A stretch of 64,000 nt of DNA. Source: Polynucleobacter acidiphobus (GTDB taxonomy: Bacteria > Pseudomonadota > Gammaproteobacteria > Burkholderiales > Burkholderiaceae). A model generated the notes under the pieces. It had not been told where the DNA came from, made no database searches, and saw only the letters and a program-made list of their open reading frames with translations. This document shows positions 25,541 through 39,233 of this stretch, one piece after another; positions within the stretch are counted from its first letter, which is position 1, and every line of letters begins with the position of its first letter. The stretch is taken from the NCBI RefSeq assembly GCF_003065385.1, contig NZ_CP023277.1, positions 1,390,829 to 1,454,828 of the forward strand. Reading direction: 5' to 3'. The position numbers were made by a program, and so were the translations under genes.

Positions 25541-27154
25541 CTATGCGCTGGTGAGATCCAGAGCAATGGCTTCAGCCACTTTGATCCCATCAATCCCGGC
25601 CGACATAATTCCCCCCGCATAGCCCGCGCCTTCACCGGCTGGGTAAAGACCTCTCGTATTGATGCTTTGATAATTGGGGCCCCGCTTAATTTGCAATGGG
25701 GATGAAGTACGGGTCTCCACACCGGTCAGAACTGCGTCAGGCATGGCAAAACCTTTAATCTTTTTCTCAAACGCTGGAATCGCCTCCCGAATCGCTTCAA
25801 TCGCATAGCTCGGTAGGCTCGTGGCGAGATCGGTGAGATGCACGCCTGGTTTATATGATGGAATGACTGAGCCAAATTCAGTCGATGGCTTGCCTTTTAG
25901 AAAATCACCCACCAGTTGTCCGGGAGCTTCGTAGGTCGAGCCACCCAAGGTATACGCTCTCGATTCCAGCTCGCGTTGAAAATCAATGCCAGCAAGCGGC
26001 CCACCGGGATAATCACTCGGATTAATCCCCACCACAATCCCCGCATTGGCATTACGCTCATTGCGTGAGTACTGACTCATGCCGTTGGTGACCACCCGAT
26101 TAGGCTCGGAGGTCGCGGCCACCACCGTGCCGCCCGGGCACATACAAAAGCTATAGACCGAGCGCCCGTTCCTAGCGTGGTGCACGAGCTTGTAATCAGC
26201 CGCACCAATGAGGGGATGACCTGCATGCGGCCCTAAGCGCGCAAGATCAATCACGGATTGTGGATGCTCAATGCGAAAGCCCACCGAGAATGGCTTAGCT
26301 TCCATATATACACCCGCATCAAAGAGCTCTTGGAAGGTATCGCGCGCACTATGGCCCAGGGCTAGCACGACATGATCAGCCGCCAGATACTCGCCACTTT
26401 CTAATTTCAAGCCTTTGAGTTCATGATGATCGATGTCAAATCCAACTACCTTTTGACCAAAGCGCACCTCACCACCTAGGTCAATAATTTCTTGGCGGAT
26501 CTTTTCTACCATGCCCACCAGTCGAAAGGTGCCAATGTGTGGTTTGGAGACATACAAAATTTCTTCAGGAGCACCAGCTTTCACAAACTCGTGTAAGACC
26601 TTACGACCATAGAACTTAGGATCCTTTACTTGGCTCCATAGCTTGCCATCGGAGAAGGTGCCTGCCCCACCCTCACCAAACTGCACATTCGATTCGGGGT
26701 TCAAAATCTTTTTACGCCACAACCCCCAGGTGTCTTGGGTGCGCTCGCGCACCGCCTTACCACGCTCAAGCACAATGGGTTTAAATCCCATTTGGGCCAA
26801 GAGGAGTGCTGCAAAGATTCCGCAAGGGCCAAAACCGATCACAACGGGTCGCAATGGGGATTTGGTTGGCTGATTATGACTCTCCTGAACAACAAAGTGA
26901 TACAACGTATCAGGACTAGGTCGCACGTGGGGATCATGCGCATGCTGTTTAAGAACGCCGGCTTCATCACGCACGGATGCATCGATGGTGTAGATAAAGG
27001 TCAGCGCACTATTTTTACGAGCATCGTAACTACGCTTAAACACCTCAAACCGCACGAGATCCTTAGGCGCAATGGCAAGCTTCTTTAGAATTTCTGCTTC
27101 AAGTGCCTCTGGTGCATGGTCAATCGGCAGGCGGAGCTCAGTGATTCGAATCAT
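25541..27154 (-). CDS. FAD-dependent oxidoreductase of unknown substrate
   Basis: 537 residues. An N-terminal domain (1-100) precedes a dinucleotide-binding GFGPCG at 107-112 and a long flavoprotein core with GEGGAGTFSDGKL, CMCPGGTVVAATSE and a closing YPAGEGAGYAGGIMSAGIDG. This is the pattern of the large uncharacterised FAD-dependent dehydrogenases (COG2509 type) found across bacteria. Reaction unknown. It is a single gene, divergent from the GNAT gene with 32 bases between the starts. Confidence 0.85.
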   Translation of the reverse strand: MIRITELRLPIDHAPEALEAEILKKLAIAPKDLVRFEVFKRSYDARKNSALTFIYTIDASVRDEAGVLKQHAHDPHVRPSPDTLYHFVVQESHNQPTKSPLRPVVIGFGPCGIFAALLLAQMGFKPIVLERGKAVRERTQDTWGLWRKKILNPESNVQFGEGGAGTFSDGKLWSQVKDPKFYGRKVLHEFVKAGAPEEILYVSKPHIGTFRLVGMVEKIRQEIIDLGGEVRFGQKVVGFDIDHHELKGLKLESGEYLAADHVVLALGHSARDTFQELFDAGVYMEAKPFSVGFRIEHPQSVIDLARLGPHAGHPLIGAADYKLVHHARNGRSVYSFCMCPGGTVVAATSEPNRVVTNGMSQYSRNERNANAGIVVGINPSDYPGGPLAGIDFQRELESRAYTLGGSTYEAPGQLVGDFLKGKPSTEFGSVIPSYKPGVHLTDLATSLPSYAIEAIREAIPAFEKKIKGFAMPDAVLTGVETRTSSPLQIKRGPNYQSINTRGLYPAGEGAGYAGGIMSAGIDGIKVAEAIALDLTSA

Positions 27155-27186
27155 AGGCCATAACGATAGCAGTTTATGATTTATCC

Positions 27187-27606
27187 ATGCAAGAATTCAG
27201 GATCATGCGCTGGGAGGAAGCAAGGCACTTAGCCTACCCGATTCGACTCACTGTATTTGTCAATGAGCAACAGGTTCCCGAAGAGCTGGAACTCGATGAC
27301 GATGATCCAACTGCCTGGCATGCAGTTGTACTTGATCATGGCAAAGCGATTGCAACAGGACGCTTACTGAGAAATGGCAAGATTGGGCGTTTGGCGGTAC
27401 TGAAAGAGTATCGCGGTCTGGGTCTTGGAAGTGAACTACTGAAGACTTTGGTGTCTTATGGCCGCCAAGAAGGAATCAAGCAATTCTTTTTGCATGCCCA
27501 AACTTCCGCTGTTAGCTTTTATGAACGGCATGGCTTTAAGGTAATCGGCCTCGCATTTGAGGAGGCCGGCATTGATCACATCAAAATGGTACTAATGTCG
27601 GATTAG
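27187..27606 (+). CDS. GNAT family N-acetyltransferase
   Basis: 139 residues. Acetyl-CoA-binding motif A is clear: GRLAVLKEYRGLGLGSELLKTL near 79-100 with the R/Q-X-X-G-X-G/A-like loop, and the end SFYERHGFKVIG is the usual motif B. The opening IRLTVFVNEQQVPEELELDDDD resembles ElaA/YjcF-like acetyltransferases. Substrate unknown. The stop overlaps by four bases the end of a small convergent membrane-protein gene. Confidence 0.88.
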   Translation: MQEFRIMRWEEARHLAYPIRLTVFVNEQQVPEELELDDDDPTAWHAVVLDHGKAIATGRLLRNGKIGRLAVLKEYRGLGLGSELLKTLVSYGRQEGIKQFFLHAQTSAVSFYERHGFKVIGLAFEEAGIDHIKMVLMSD

Positions 27607-27767
27607 AAATACGTTTTAATCTCTTCATCGTCTTTGGACCGGAACCAGGCCTGATAGAACAGGATCAGAAAACCGATCGCAAAATAAATCACGTTACCAG
27701 TGGTGACATACGCAATAATGCCGCCGATGGTGGCGAAAATACCTAGTAAAGCCCAGAAAATAGACAT
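27603..27767 (-). CDS. Small two-helix membrane protein
   Basis: 54 residues, starting MSIFWALLGIFATIGG and ending KDDEEIKTYF. Two hydrophobic stretches (about 2-20 and 25-42) are joined by TTGNV, followed by a charged tail, so a hairpin in the cytoplasmic membrane is likely. A GGAG ribosome site lies directly before the ATG. The codon structure is clean, and the gene fills what would otherwise be an empty gap between the GNAT gene and the histidine kinase. Function and family are not recognised; many freshwater beta-proteobacteria carry such short proteins. Confidence 0.75.
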   Translation of the reverse strand: MSIFWALLGIFATIGGIIAYVTTGNVIYFAIGFLILFYQAWFRSKDDEEIKTYF

Positions 27768-27791
27768 GATGATCTCCCTCGTTTGTCTATT

Positions 27792-29231
27792 TTATTCGGT
27801 TTTTGGGAAGGTGATTTCAAAGGCAGCACCGCCCTGATAAGCAGAATCGAAACGGATCTTGCCGCCATGGCGACTAATGATGTATTCGCATAACCAGAGT
27901 CCTAGACCCATCCCCTCCCGCTTACTGCCAGAAAATAGATCAAATAGGTGTTGGGCTCGTTCAGAGGAAACGCCTGGTCCATTATCCTCGCAACGAATCT
28001 TAATTTGATTAATGTCCTCCATGCCACGAATCCAGATCACGCGCTCAGACTGCGTACTGGCTTGGAATGCCTGAGCTGCGTTATTGATCAGATTTAAGAA
28101 GATTTGTTGGGCCTCCCCAAAACTCATCGGCATACTTATCGAGTTCGGAATCTCGACTTCAACACGAACATGCTTTTCAGATAAATCAGATTTTGATAAC
28201 AAAATGACCGATTCGATTGTCTCAACTGCTGATACTTTTTCGGGGAAGACGTCATATTTCTCAGAGAAGATTGCTTTTAGGGTTCTGATAATACGGGCAG
28301 CCCGCATATTATCTTTGGCAATATCGTCTGCAAGTCTTTTAATTAAATCCCGATCAACCGCTTCCTCAGAAATCTTCTTTTGCAGATACTCACTATTAAT
28401 CTGGATCGCCCCCAATGGCTGATTAATCTCATGGGCGATCGAGGCAGTCAATGCCCCCGTAGTATTACTCTTGTTAGCCTTTAGTAATGAACTGATAAGA
28501 GTTTCACGTTCATCAAGGAGCTTCTTAAACGTCATATTTTGGAATTCGGTCTGCCGGCTGTCGATCGCTAATTTTTCGGACCAGTAACCCCAGATTGCGA
28601 TAAACGATAAGGTGTTCATCAAAATCTGGCCAAAAGTAAAGATGATCAAAAGCTGTGGCAATTGCTCCATCGAACGAATCGGGAGATTGGTTTCGAACAG
28701 GACAACCAGTCGCGGCGCCAAGAAAAGTGCCTCCCCTATTGCAGCATATTGAAAATAGCGCAATTGCTGCAGAGCTAAACCCCGATTAACAATCCGCGCC
28801 TCTCGAATCTGCCACGCAAGAATAATGGCATAAGTGGATACGGCGAAAACCGTACGGGCCTCAAAGGTCCAATGCAGGCGTAAGTACTCAAAGAAAATAC
28901 CATAGCAAATTATTGAAATCCCTAAGGCCCATTTCAAGGATTTACTAACGGGATGATTAAAGGAATAGAAAAATAAGCCTTGCAGAATTGCTGCCGCATA
29001 AAACAAAGTATTGGCGAGCGTAAAGATAGGTGGGACTTTCTGAATATCATCAGTTAACAAAATCCCGATTGCAAATAATCCTAAACCGATAACATTCGAA
29101 ATCAATGCTCCAAGCCAATATGGATTCGGTTTTGATTTAGACTCACCCTGAAGATAATGAAGAATTCCAAAGAGTAATCCAAGCTGAATTGCCGCGAAAA
29201 TAAAAAAATTGAGAGCGAGTAAAACTTTCAT
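27792..29231 (-). CDS. Membrane sensor histidine kinase, no adjacent regulator
   Basis: 479 residues. Residues 1-225 hold about seven hydrophobic helices, so sensing is probably in or at the membrane. A short coiled linker leads to the phospho-acceptor His267 in IAHEINQPLGAI, then N box NLINNAAQAF, G1 box DNGPGV and G2 box GMGLGLW. No PAS domain is visible. The HEINQPLGAI form is that of the FixL/DctB class, whose partners are FixJ- or NtrC-type regulators. No response regulator is adjacent; the FixJ-type orphan at 42380-42994 is a plausible partner, by inference only. Confidence 0.88.
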   Translation of the reverse strand: MKVLLALNFFIFAAIQLGLLFGILHYLQGESKSKPNPYWLGALISNVIGLGLFAIGILLTDDIQKVPPIFTLANTLFYAAAILQGLFFYSFNHPVSKSLKWALGISIICYGIFFEYLRLHWTFEARTVFAVSTYAIILAWQIREARIVNRGLALQQLRYFQYAAIGEALFLAPRLVVLFETNLPIRSMEQLPQLLIIFTFGQILMNTLSFIAIWGYWSEKLAIDSRQTEFQNMTFKKLLDERETLISSLLKANKSNTTGALTASIAHEINQPLGAIQINSEYLQKKISEEAVDRDLIKRLADDIAKDNMRAARIIRTLKAIFSEKYDVFPEKVSAVETIESVILLSKSDLSEKHVRVEVEIPNSISMPMSFGEAQQIFLNLINNAAQAFQASTQSERVIWIRGMEDINQIKIRCEDNGPGVSSERAQHLFDLFSGSKREGMGLGLWLCEYIISRHGGKIRFDSAYQGGAAFEITFPKTE

Positions 29232-29317
29232 TGACTTATCGTAATGGTGTTACCCGTGTAATCGATCAATATATTGAATACTAGAGTTAAATCTTTCAAA
29301 AAGGCAGGGCACTGAAA

Positions 29318-29767
29318 TTACTTTAGCTCACTCGATCCCCAGTATTTTTGCATCTCTATAAATAGGAAGGATGCCGACCAGGTAATCAGGATCAGACCGG
29401 TGAGTGCTTCAATTCCGGTTAGATAGCGAAGATAACCGTCCACCACAATGTCACCATACCCCACAGTGGTATACGTGACAAACGATAAATACGCACTATC
29501 AAGTAGCAAGCCATGATCAGAGGCTGCACCAATCACGCTTCCAAGCGTGGGGAATTGCAGCATGAAGTAATAAGCTAGTGCAAAAATCCAAATCTCAGCA
29601 ATGTGCGCAATGAAAATCACACCGACTGCGATCAATACCTTATAGCGAGCATGAATATGCTTAATCGCTGGCATTGCATTGTTAAGTCTATACAAAACTT
29701 CATAATGAAAAACGATTGCCAGAAGAGCAACCAATGCATTGAGTATGAAAGTGGTCATTAGAAGCAT
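29318..29767 (-). CDS. Two-helix potassium channel family protein
   Basis: 149 residues. Hydrophobic helices at about 5-25, 42-70 and 108-135 flank the K+ selectivity filter TVGYGD (101-106) in the re-entrant loop preceded by SFVTYT. This is the ion-channel-2 type pore; no regulatory RCK domain or voltage sensor is attached. It likely forms a tetrameric K+-selective pore in the inner membrane. Physiological gating is unknown. The nearby histidine kinase is on the same strand 86 bases away, so a link is possible but not shown. Confidence 0.82.
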   Translation of the reverse strand: MLLMTTFILNALVALLAIVFHYEVLYRLNNAMPAIKHIHARYKVLIAVGVIFIAHIAEIWIFALAYYFMLQFPTLGSVIGAASDHGLLLDSAYLSFVTYTTVGYGDIVVDGYLRYLTGIEALTGLILITWSASFLFIEMQKYWGSSELK

Positions 29768-29784
29768 GCAAGGCTTTCAAGATG

Positions 29785-29875
<91 letters not shown>

Positions 29876-29922
29876 GACTCAATGTCAATTATACCTAGGC
29901 CTCTAGATAGGCTGGTATGGCC

Positions 29923-29977
29923 TTGATTCAGAATGTTCATATCTCGTATAATGTATCTACATTTATAGATATACATT
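29923..29977 (+). promoter_or_regulatory. Promoter and operator of the vapBC-type pair
   Basis: TTGATT (29923-29928), an 18-base spacer and TATAAT (29947-29952). Overlapping and following the -10 box, AATGTATCTA (29950-29959) and TAGATATACATT (29966-29977) form an imperfect inverted repeat, suitable for autoregulation by the AbrB-type antitoxin. A GGAG site lies before the antitoxin ATG. Confidence 0.65.
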
Positions 29978-29999
29978 ATTCAAGTTTTAGGAGCCTTAT

Positions 30000-30245
30000 A
30001 TGAATATTCAATTAGCGAAGTGGGGTAACAGTCTTGCCTTGCGCATTCCTCAGCATCTATTGAAAGAGGCAAATCTTACTGAAGGTGATTTCTTGAGCGC
30101 TAGGCTAGCTCCTGACGGAACAATTGTGCTACGTACCAAACAGATTGACCGAAAATCAATCGTCCGCGAGCTTCATGAATTTCGCGAGTCGATGCCAATG
30201 AGCAAATCGGTCATTAAGCAATTGCGTGAATCCGCTCGGTACTAA
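30000..30245 (+). CDS. AbrB/MazE-type antitoxin
   Basis: 81 residues. The N-terminal half MNIQLAKWGNSLALRIPQHLLKEANL is the swapped-hairpin AbrB/SpoVT DNA-binding fold, with the typical GNSLALRIP motif. The C-terminal half (RELHEFRESMP...) is the flexible toxin-binding part. It binds the inverted repeat upstream and, with the PIN-domain toxin that follows after five bases, forms a type II toxin-antitoxin unit. MazE-like and VapB-like names overlap; the PIN partner makes VapB-like the better name. Confidence 0.9.
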   Translation: MNIQLAKWGNSLALRIPQHLLKEANLTEGDFLSARLAPDGTIVLRTKQIDRKSIVRELHEFRESMPMSKSVIKQLRESARY

Positions 30246-30250
30246 TTTAA

Positions 30251-32001
<1,751 letters not shown>

Positions 32002-32009
32002 TCAAGCCA

Positions 32010-32681
32010 TTAGTTTAGTCGCAAGACCTCGGCGCCCTGCGGAGGCTTAAATTGAAAGCGGCTAGCATCCACACTGGGATTAATTTGCATCTGATTAAAA
32101 ATCACCAACACCATGCTGCCAAAGCCGTCGGTCAGCTCTAAGGCCTTAGGTAATCCAGAGCCCATACCAATGGCAATTTGGGTATAAGGCAGATCGCCCT
32201 GCCCGGGTTTTGCCTTTGGCTTTAGGTTGACCCACTGCAAATTGGTTTTAGTGCCTGCTTCTTCCAAATCAAACTGCTGGTCGAGGGCAACATCCCCGAA
32301 GAGAATGGCGGCAGGTGAGGCTGCTAAGGCCTGATTTGCTGAGCGAATCGTTAATTGATTGAGATCTTTATCCCACATTAGCAATTGTTTGCCATCCATG
32401 ATGAGTTTTTGCTCATACGGCTTTTGGGTATCCCACACAAAACGCCCTGGTCGCTGAAAGATAAATTGACCTGAGGTTTGCCGAATCATTTTCAACTGAT
32501 CTTGTGGCTCATTGGGTTTGGGGGTGCGCATTTGTTGCTGCACAAACTCGCCTTGGGCGGAGCGTACGGTCTTCACAAACTGCTTGAGCTGTTCAATCCC
32601 CGAGGGTACTACTGGTTGCGCATGAATCGCATTTGGAATAACCAATACTGCGACGGCGAAATAGAAAATAAAACGCTTCAT
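32010..32681 (-). CDS. lolA: Outer-membrane lipoprotein carrier LolA
   Basis: 223 residues with a signal peptide (1-20, cut after AIHA) and the LolA half-barrel: AQGEFVQQQ, SGQFIFQRPGRFVWD, LIMDGKQLLMWDKDLNQLTIR. LolA ferries lipoproteins across the periplasm from LolCDE to LolB. The protein is somewhat longer than E. coli LolA because of an insert (PKPNEPQDQ) near residue 55. It starts 15 bases after the ftsK stop, the common beta-proteobacterial ftsK-lolA order. Confidence 0.93.
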   Translation of the reverse strand: MKRFIFYFAVAVLVIPNAIHAQPVVPSGIEQLKQFVKTVRSAQGEFVQQQMRTPKPNEPQDQLKMIRQTSGQFIFQRPGRFVWDTQKPYEQKLIMDGKQLLMWDKDLNQLTIRSANQALAASPAAILFGDVALDQQFDLEEAGTKTNLQWVNLKPKAKPGQGDLPYTQIAIGMGSGLPKALELTDGFGSMVLVIFNQMQINPSVDASRFQFKPPQGAEVLRLN

Positions 32682-32696
32682 TCTTTAGAGTTTGGC

Positions 32697-36344
<3,648 letters not shown>

Positions 36345-36349
36345 TCACT

Positions 36350-36379
36350 AAGAGTAGTTCATTGAACTACTCTTGTCAA
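36350..36379 (-). promoter_or_regulatory. Operator palindrome and promoter of the XRE gene
   Basis: AAGAGTAGTTCA (36350-36361) and TGAACTACTCTT (36363-36374) are perfect 12-bp arms with a one-base centre. On the minus strand TTGACA (36374-36379) as -35, a 17-base spacer and TACTCT (36351-36356) as -10 flank or lie inside the palindrome, which ends six bases before the ATG. Autorepression is the obvious reading. Confidence 0.8.
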
Positions 36380-36381
36380 AC

Positions 36382-36406
36382 AAAAAACCCAGAATGAATC
36401 TGGGTT
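36382..36406 (-). terminator. Rho-independent terminator of hppA
   Basis: On the minus strand AACCCAGA and TCTGGGTT form a stem with a 5-base loop followed by TTTTTTG, about 20 bases after the hppA stop. Confidence 0.85.
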
Positions 36407-36426
36407 CTTCGTTTACTTGGCTCTTG

Positions 36427-38484
36427 TTAACGAACCACAGGCAAGAGCGGTACGATCAAGAGTGCCACGATATTAATGATCTTAATGAGTGGGTTCACAG
36501 CGGGTCCAGCGGTATCTTTGTAGGGGTCGCCGACGGTATCGCCAGTCACAGCAGCCTTGTGCGCTTCTGATCCTTTGCCACCATGATTGCCCTCTTCAAT
36601 GTATTTCTTGGCATTATCCCAAGCACCACCACCAGTACACATGGAGATTGCCACAAAGAGGCCCGTAATAATCGTGCCCATCAAGAGGCCGCCCAGCGCA
36701 GCAGGTCCTAAGAAGAGACCCACCAGAATCGGGACCACCACCGGTAAGAGCGAAGGAATAATCATTTCCTTAATCGCTGCCGAGGTCAACATGTCGACCG
36801 CCTTGCCGTACTCAGGCTTTGAAGTTCCTTCCATGATGCCCGGGATCTCCCTGAACTGACGACGTACTTCCTCAACCACAGCACCGGCGCAACGGCCCAC
36901 CGCCTCCATCGCCATCGCTCCAAAGAGGTAAGGGATCAAGCCCCCAATAAAGAGGCCAATGATCACCATATGATTGGAGAGATCAAAGGTCACTTGCTGA
37001 CCGATTGCCTCTAAGGCATGGGTGTAGTCCGCAAAGAGCACCAAAGATGCGAGACCAGCTGAGCCAATCGCATAACCTTTGGTGACCGCCTTGGTGGTGT
37101 TGCCCACTGCATCCAATGGGTCGGTAATGTCGCGTACCGAATCCGGTAAACCTGCCATCTCCGCAATACCACCAGCGTTATCGGTAATTGGGCCATAGGC
37201 ATCGAGCGCCACCACAATTCCTGCGAGTGAGAGCATGGCGGTTGCGGCTACAGCGATGCCGTATAGACCTGCTAAGTAATAGGCAGCAAAGATCGCAATA
37301 CAGACAAAGATGACTGGGTAAGCTGTCGAGCGCATCGATACACCCAAGCCCGCAATGATGTTCGTACCATGACCCTTGGTGGAGGCTTCCGCAATGTGCT
37401 TGACCGGTTTGTAATCGGTGCCGGTGTAGTACTCGGTGATCCACACTAAACCAGCAGTGAGTAACAGACCAACAATCGATGAGCCAAACAAGCGCCACTG
37501 GCTACCCGGAATCCCTAAGGCATCGTCCGGAATAATCCAGTTGGTCACGAAGTAAAAACCCACCAATGAAATTAAGCCAGAAATGATCAAGCCCTTATAT
37601 AAGGCGGGCATGACATTTTTCATGCCGGGGCTTGCTTTAACAAACGAGCAGCCAATAATCGAGGCAATAATCGAAATACCGCCAAGGACTAACGGGTAGA
37701 CCACTGCCGCAACGGGAGCATTCATGACCATTAGTGCGCCCAAGACCATGGTTGCGATTAGAGTCACCGCATAGGTCTCAAATAAGTCGGCGGCCATTCC
37801 TGCGCAGTCGCCCACGTTATCGCCTACGTTATCGGCAATTACTGCAGGATTGCGCGGATCATCCTCTGGAATGCCTGCTTCGACTTTACCCACCAAGTCA
37901 GCGCCGACATCGGCGCCCTTAGTAAAGATACCGCCGCCCAGACGTGCAAAGATTGAAATTAAGGAAGAGCCGAAGGCTAAACCAATTAAGGGGTGCAAGA
38001 CATCGGAGAGGTCTTGGTCGTTATCCATTGACACTAGGAGCATAAAAAATACACCGACACCTAAGAGTCCTAAACCAACTACCAGCATGCCAGTAATGGC
38101 GCCGCCTTTGAAGGCGACGTTCAAGGCTTGGTTCATTCCCTGTGTCGCCGCTTGCGCCGTGCGCACATTCGCACGCACCGAGACGTTCATACCGATGAAG
38201 CCGCAAGCTCCCGATAGCACAGCCCCGATTACAAAACCAATTGCGGTTGCTAAATCGAGAAAGACCGCCATCAGAATGGTTAGAACTACGCCCACAATTG
38301 CAATCGTTTTATATTGGCGCGCTAGATAAGCAGCAGCACCCTGCTGAATTGCTTCGGCAATCTCAACCATCTTGGCATTGCCAGTGTCTTGTTTGAGAAT
38401 CCACGTACGCATCACAAAGCCATAAACCACTGCGATGACGCCGCACGCTAAGGCAAAATACAGACCAACAGTCACATCACTCAT
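36427..38484 (-). CDS. hppA: Membrane-bound proton-pumping pyrophosphatase
   Basis: 685 residues, about 16 membrane helices. Pyrophosphate-binding signature [16 protein letters not shown] with [23 protein letters not shown], and the second acidic site [16 protein letters not shown]. The determinant GNTTKA carries Lys where K+-dependent enzymes have Ala, so this should be a K+-independent H+ pump. It couples PPi hydrolysis to proton export, useful in a low-energy or phototrophic cell where PPi is produced by biosynthesis. Divergent from the soluble pyrophosphatase gene. Confidence 0.95.
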   Translation of the reverse strand: MSDVTVGLYFALACGVIAVVYGFVMRTWILKQDTGNAKMVEIAEAIQQGAAAYLARQYKTIAIVGVVLTILMAVFLDLATAIGFVIGAVLSGACGFIGMNVSVRANVRTAQAATQGMNQALNVAFKGGAITGMLVVGLGLLGVGVFFMLLVSMDNDQDLSDVLHPLIGLAFGSSLISIFARLGGGIFTKGADVGADLVGKVEAGIPEDDPRNPAVIADNVGDNVGDCAGMAADLFETYAVTLIATMVLGALMVMNAPVAAVVYPLVLGGISIIASIIGCSFVKASPGMKNVMPALYKGLIISGLISLVGFYFVTNWIIPDDALGIPGSQWRLFGSSIVGLLLTAGLVWITEYYTGTDYKPVKHIAEASTKGHGTNIIAGLGVSMRSTAYPVIFVCIAIFAAYYLAGLYGIAVAATAMLSLAGIVVALDAYGPITDNAGGIAEMAGLPDSVRDITDPLDAVGNTTKAVTKGYAIGSAGLASLVLFADYTHALEAIGQQVTFDLSNHMVIIGLFIGGLIPYLFGAMAMEAVGRCAGAVVEEVRRQFREIPGIMEGTSKPEYGKAVDMLTSAAIKEMIIPSLLPVVVPILVGLFLGPAALGGLLMGTIITGLFVAISMCTGGGAWDNAKKYIEEGNHGGKGSEAHKAAVTGDTVGDPYKDTAGPAVNPLIKIINIVALLIVPLLPVVR

Positions 38485-38671
38485 GCTAAATCACTCCTAC
38501 TTGGTTGAGGATTCAATTTAATTTTGATACGACAATCTAGCGATTCGCTTGAAGGCTTAAAATAGCAAACCGAACGCTTTCAAAAGTATCCAACAGATTT
38601 AGTGATTTGCCACTTTGCTAAGATCAGGGTATCTACTAAGCAGACCGATTTTTATTTAATTTGGAGCATTT

Positions 38672-39208
38672 ATGAGTCTTGATAACGTCACCCCAGGAAA
38701 ACGGGTTCCCGAGAACTTTAACGTCATTATTGAAATCCCCATGAACGCCGACCCCATCAAATATGAGGTCGATAAGGAAACCGGGGCGATCTTTGTGGAC
38801 CGCTTTATGGGTACCGCCATGCACTATCCCTGCAACTATGGTTACATCCCCAAGACCATTGCGGGGGATGGTGATCCAGTCGACGTCTTGGTGATTACGC
38901 CGTTTCCATTGATCCCTGGTGTAGTGGTCAGCTGCCGTGCGCTGGGCGTTTTACAAATGAACGATGAAGCCGGTGATGATGCCAAATTATTAGCTGTTCC
39001 TGAAGATCGTATTTTGTCGATCTATAGCCATTGGGAGAGCTCCGAGGACATCAACCAAATGCGCTTGAATCAGATTCAGCATTTCTTTGAACATTACAAA
39101 GATCTCGAGAAAGGCAAGTGGGTCAAGGTCAAAGGTTGGGGCTCGATTGCGGACGCGCATAAAGAGATTACCGATGGCATGGCCCGCTATCAGAAAGAGA
39201 AGGTATAA
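38672..39208 (+). CDS. ppa: Soluble inorganic pyrophosphatase
   Basis: 178 residues, family I pyrophosphatase. Metal and substrate ligands in VFDRFMGTAMHYPCNYGYIPKT-like segment (FVDRFMGTAMHYPCNYG) and the signature DGDPVDVLV (about 66-74). It hydrolyses PPi to drive biosynthesis in the cytoplasm. A GGAG site precedes the ATG at 38672. The 187-base divergent gap to hppA contains both promoters; on the plus strand TTGCCA with a downstream TA-rich box is only a weak match. The next gene, nadE, starts 25 bases on and releases PPi. Confidence 0.97.
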   Translation: MSLDNVTPGKRVPENFNVIIEIPMNADPIKYEVDKETGAIFVDRFMGTAMHYPCNYGYIPKTIAGDGDPVDVLVITPFPLIPGVVVSCRALGVLQMNDEAGDDAKLLAVPEDRILSIYSHWESSEDINQMRLNQIQHFFEHYKDLEKGKWVKVKGWGSIADAHKEITDGMARYQKEKV

Positions 39209-39233
39209 GCATGAATCGTGCATGGCGTAGGTT

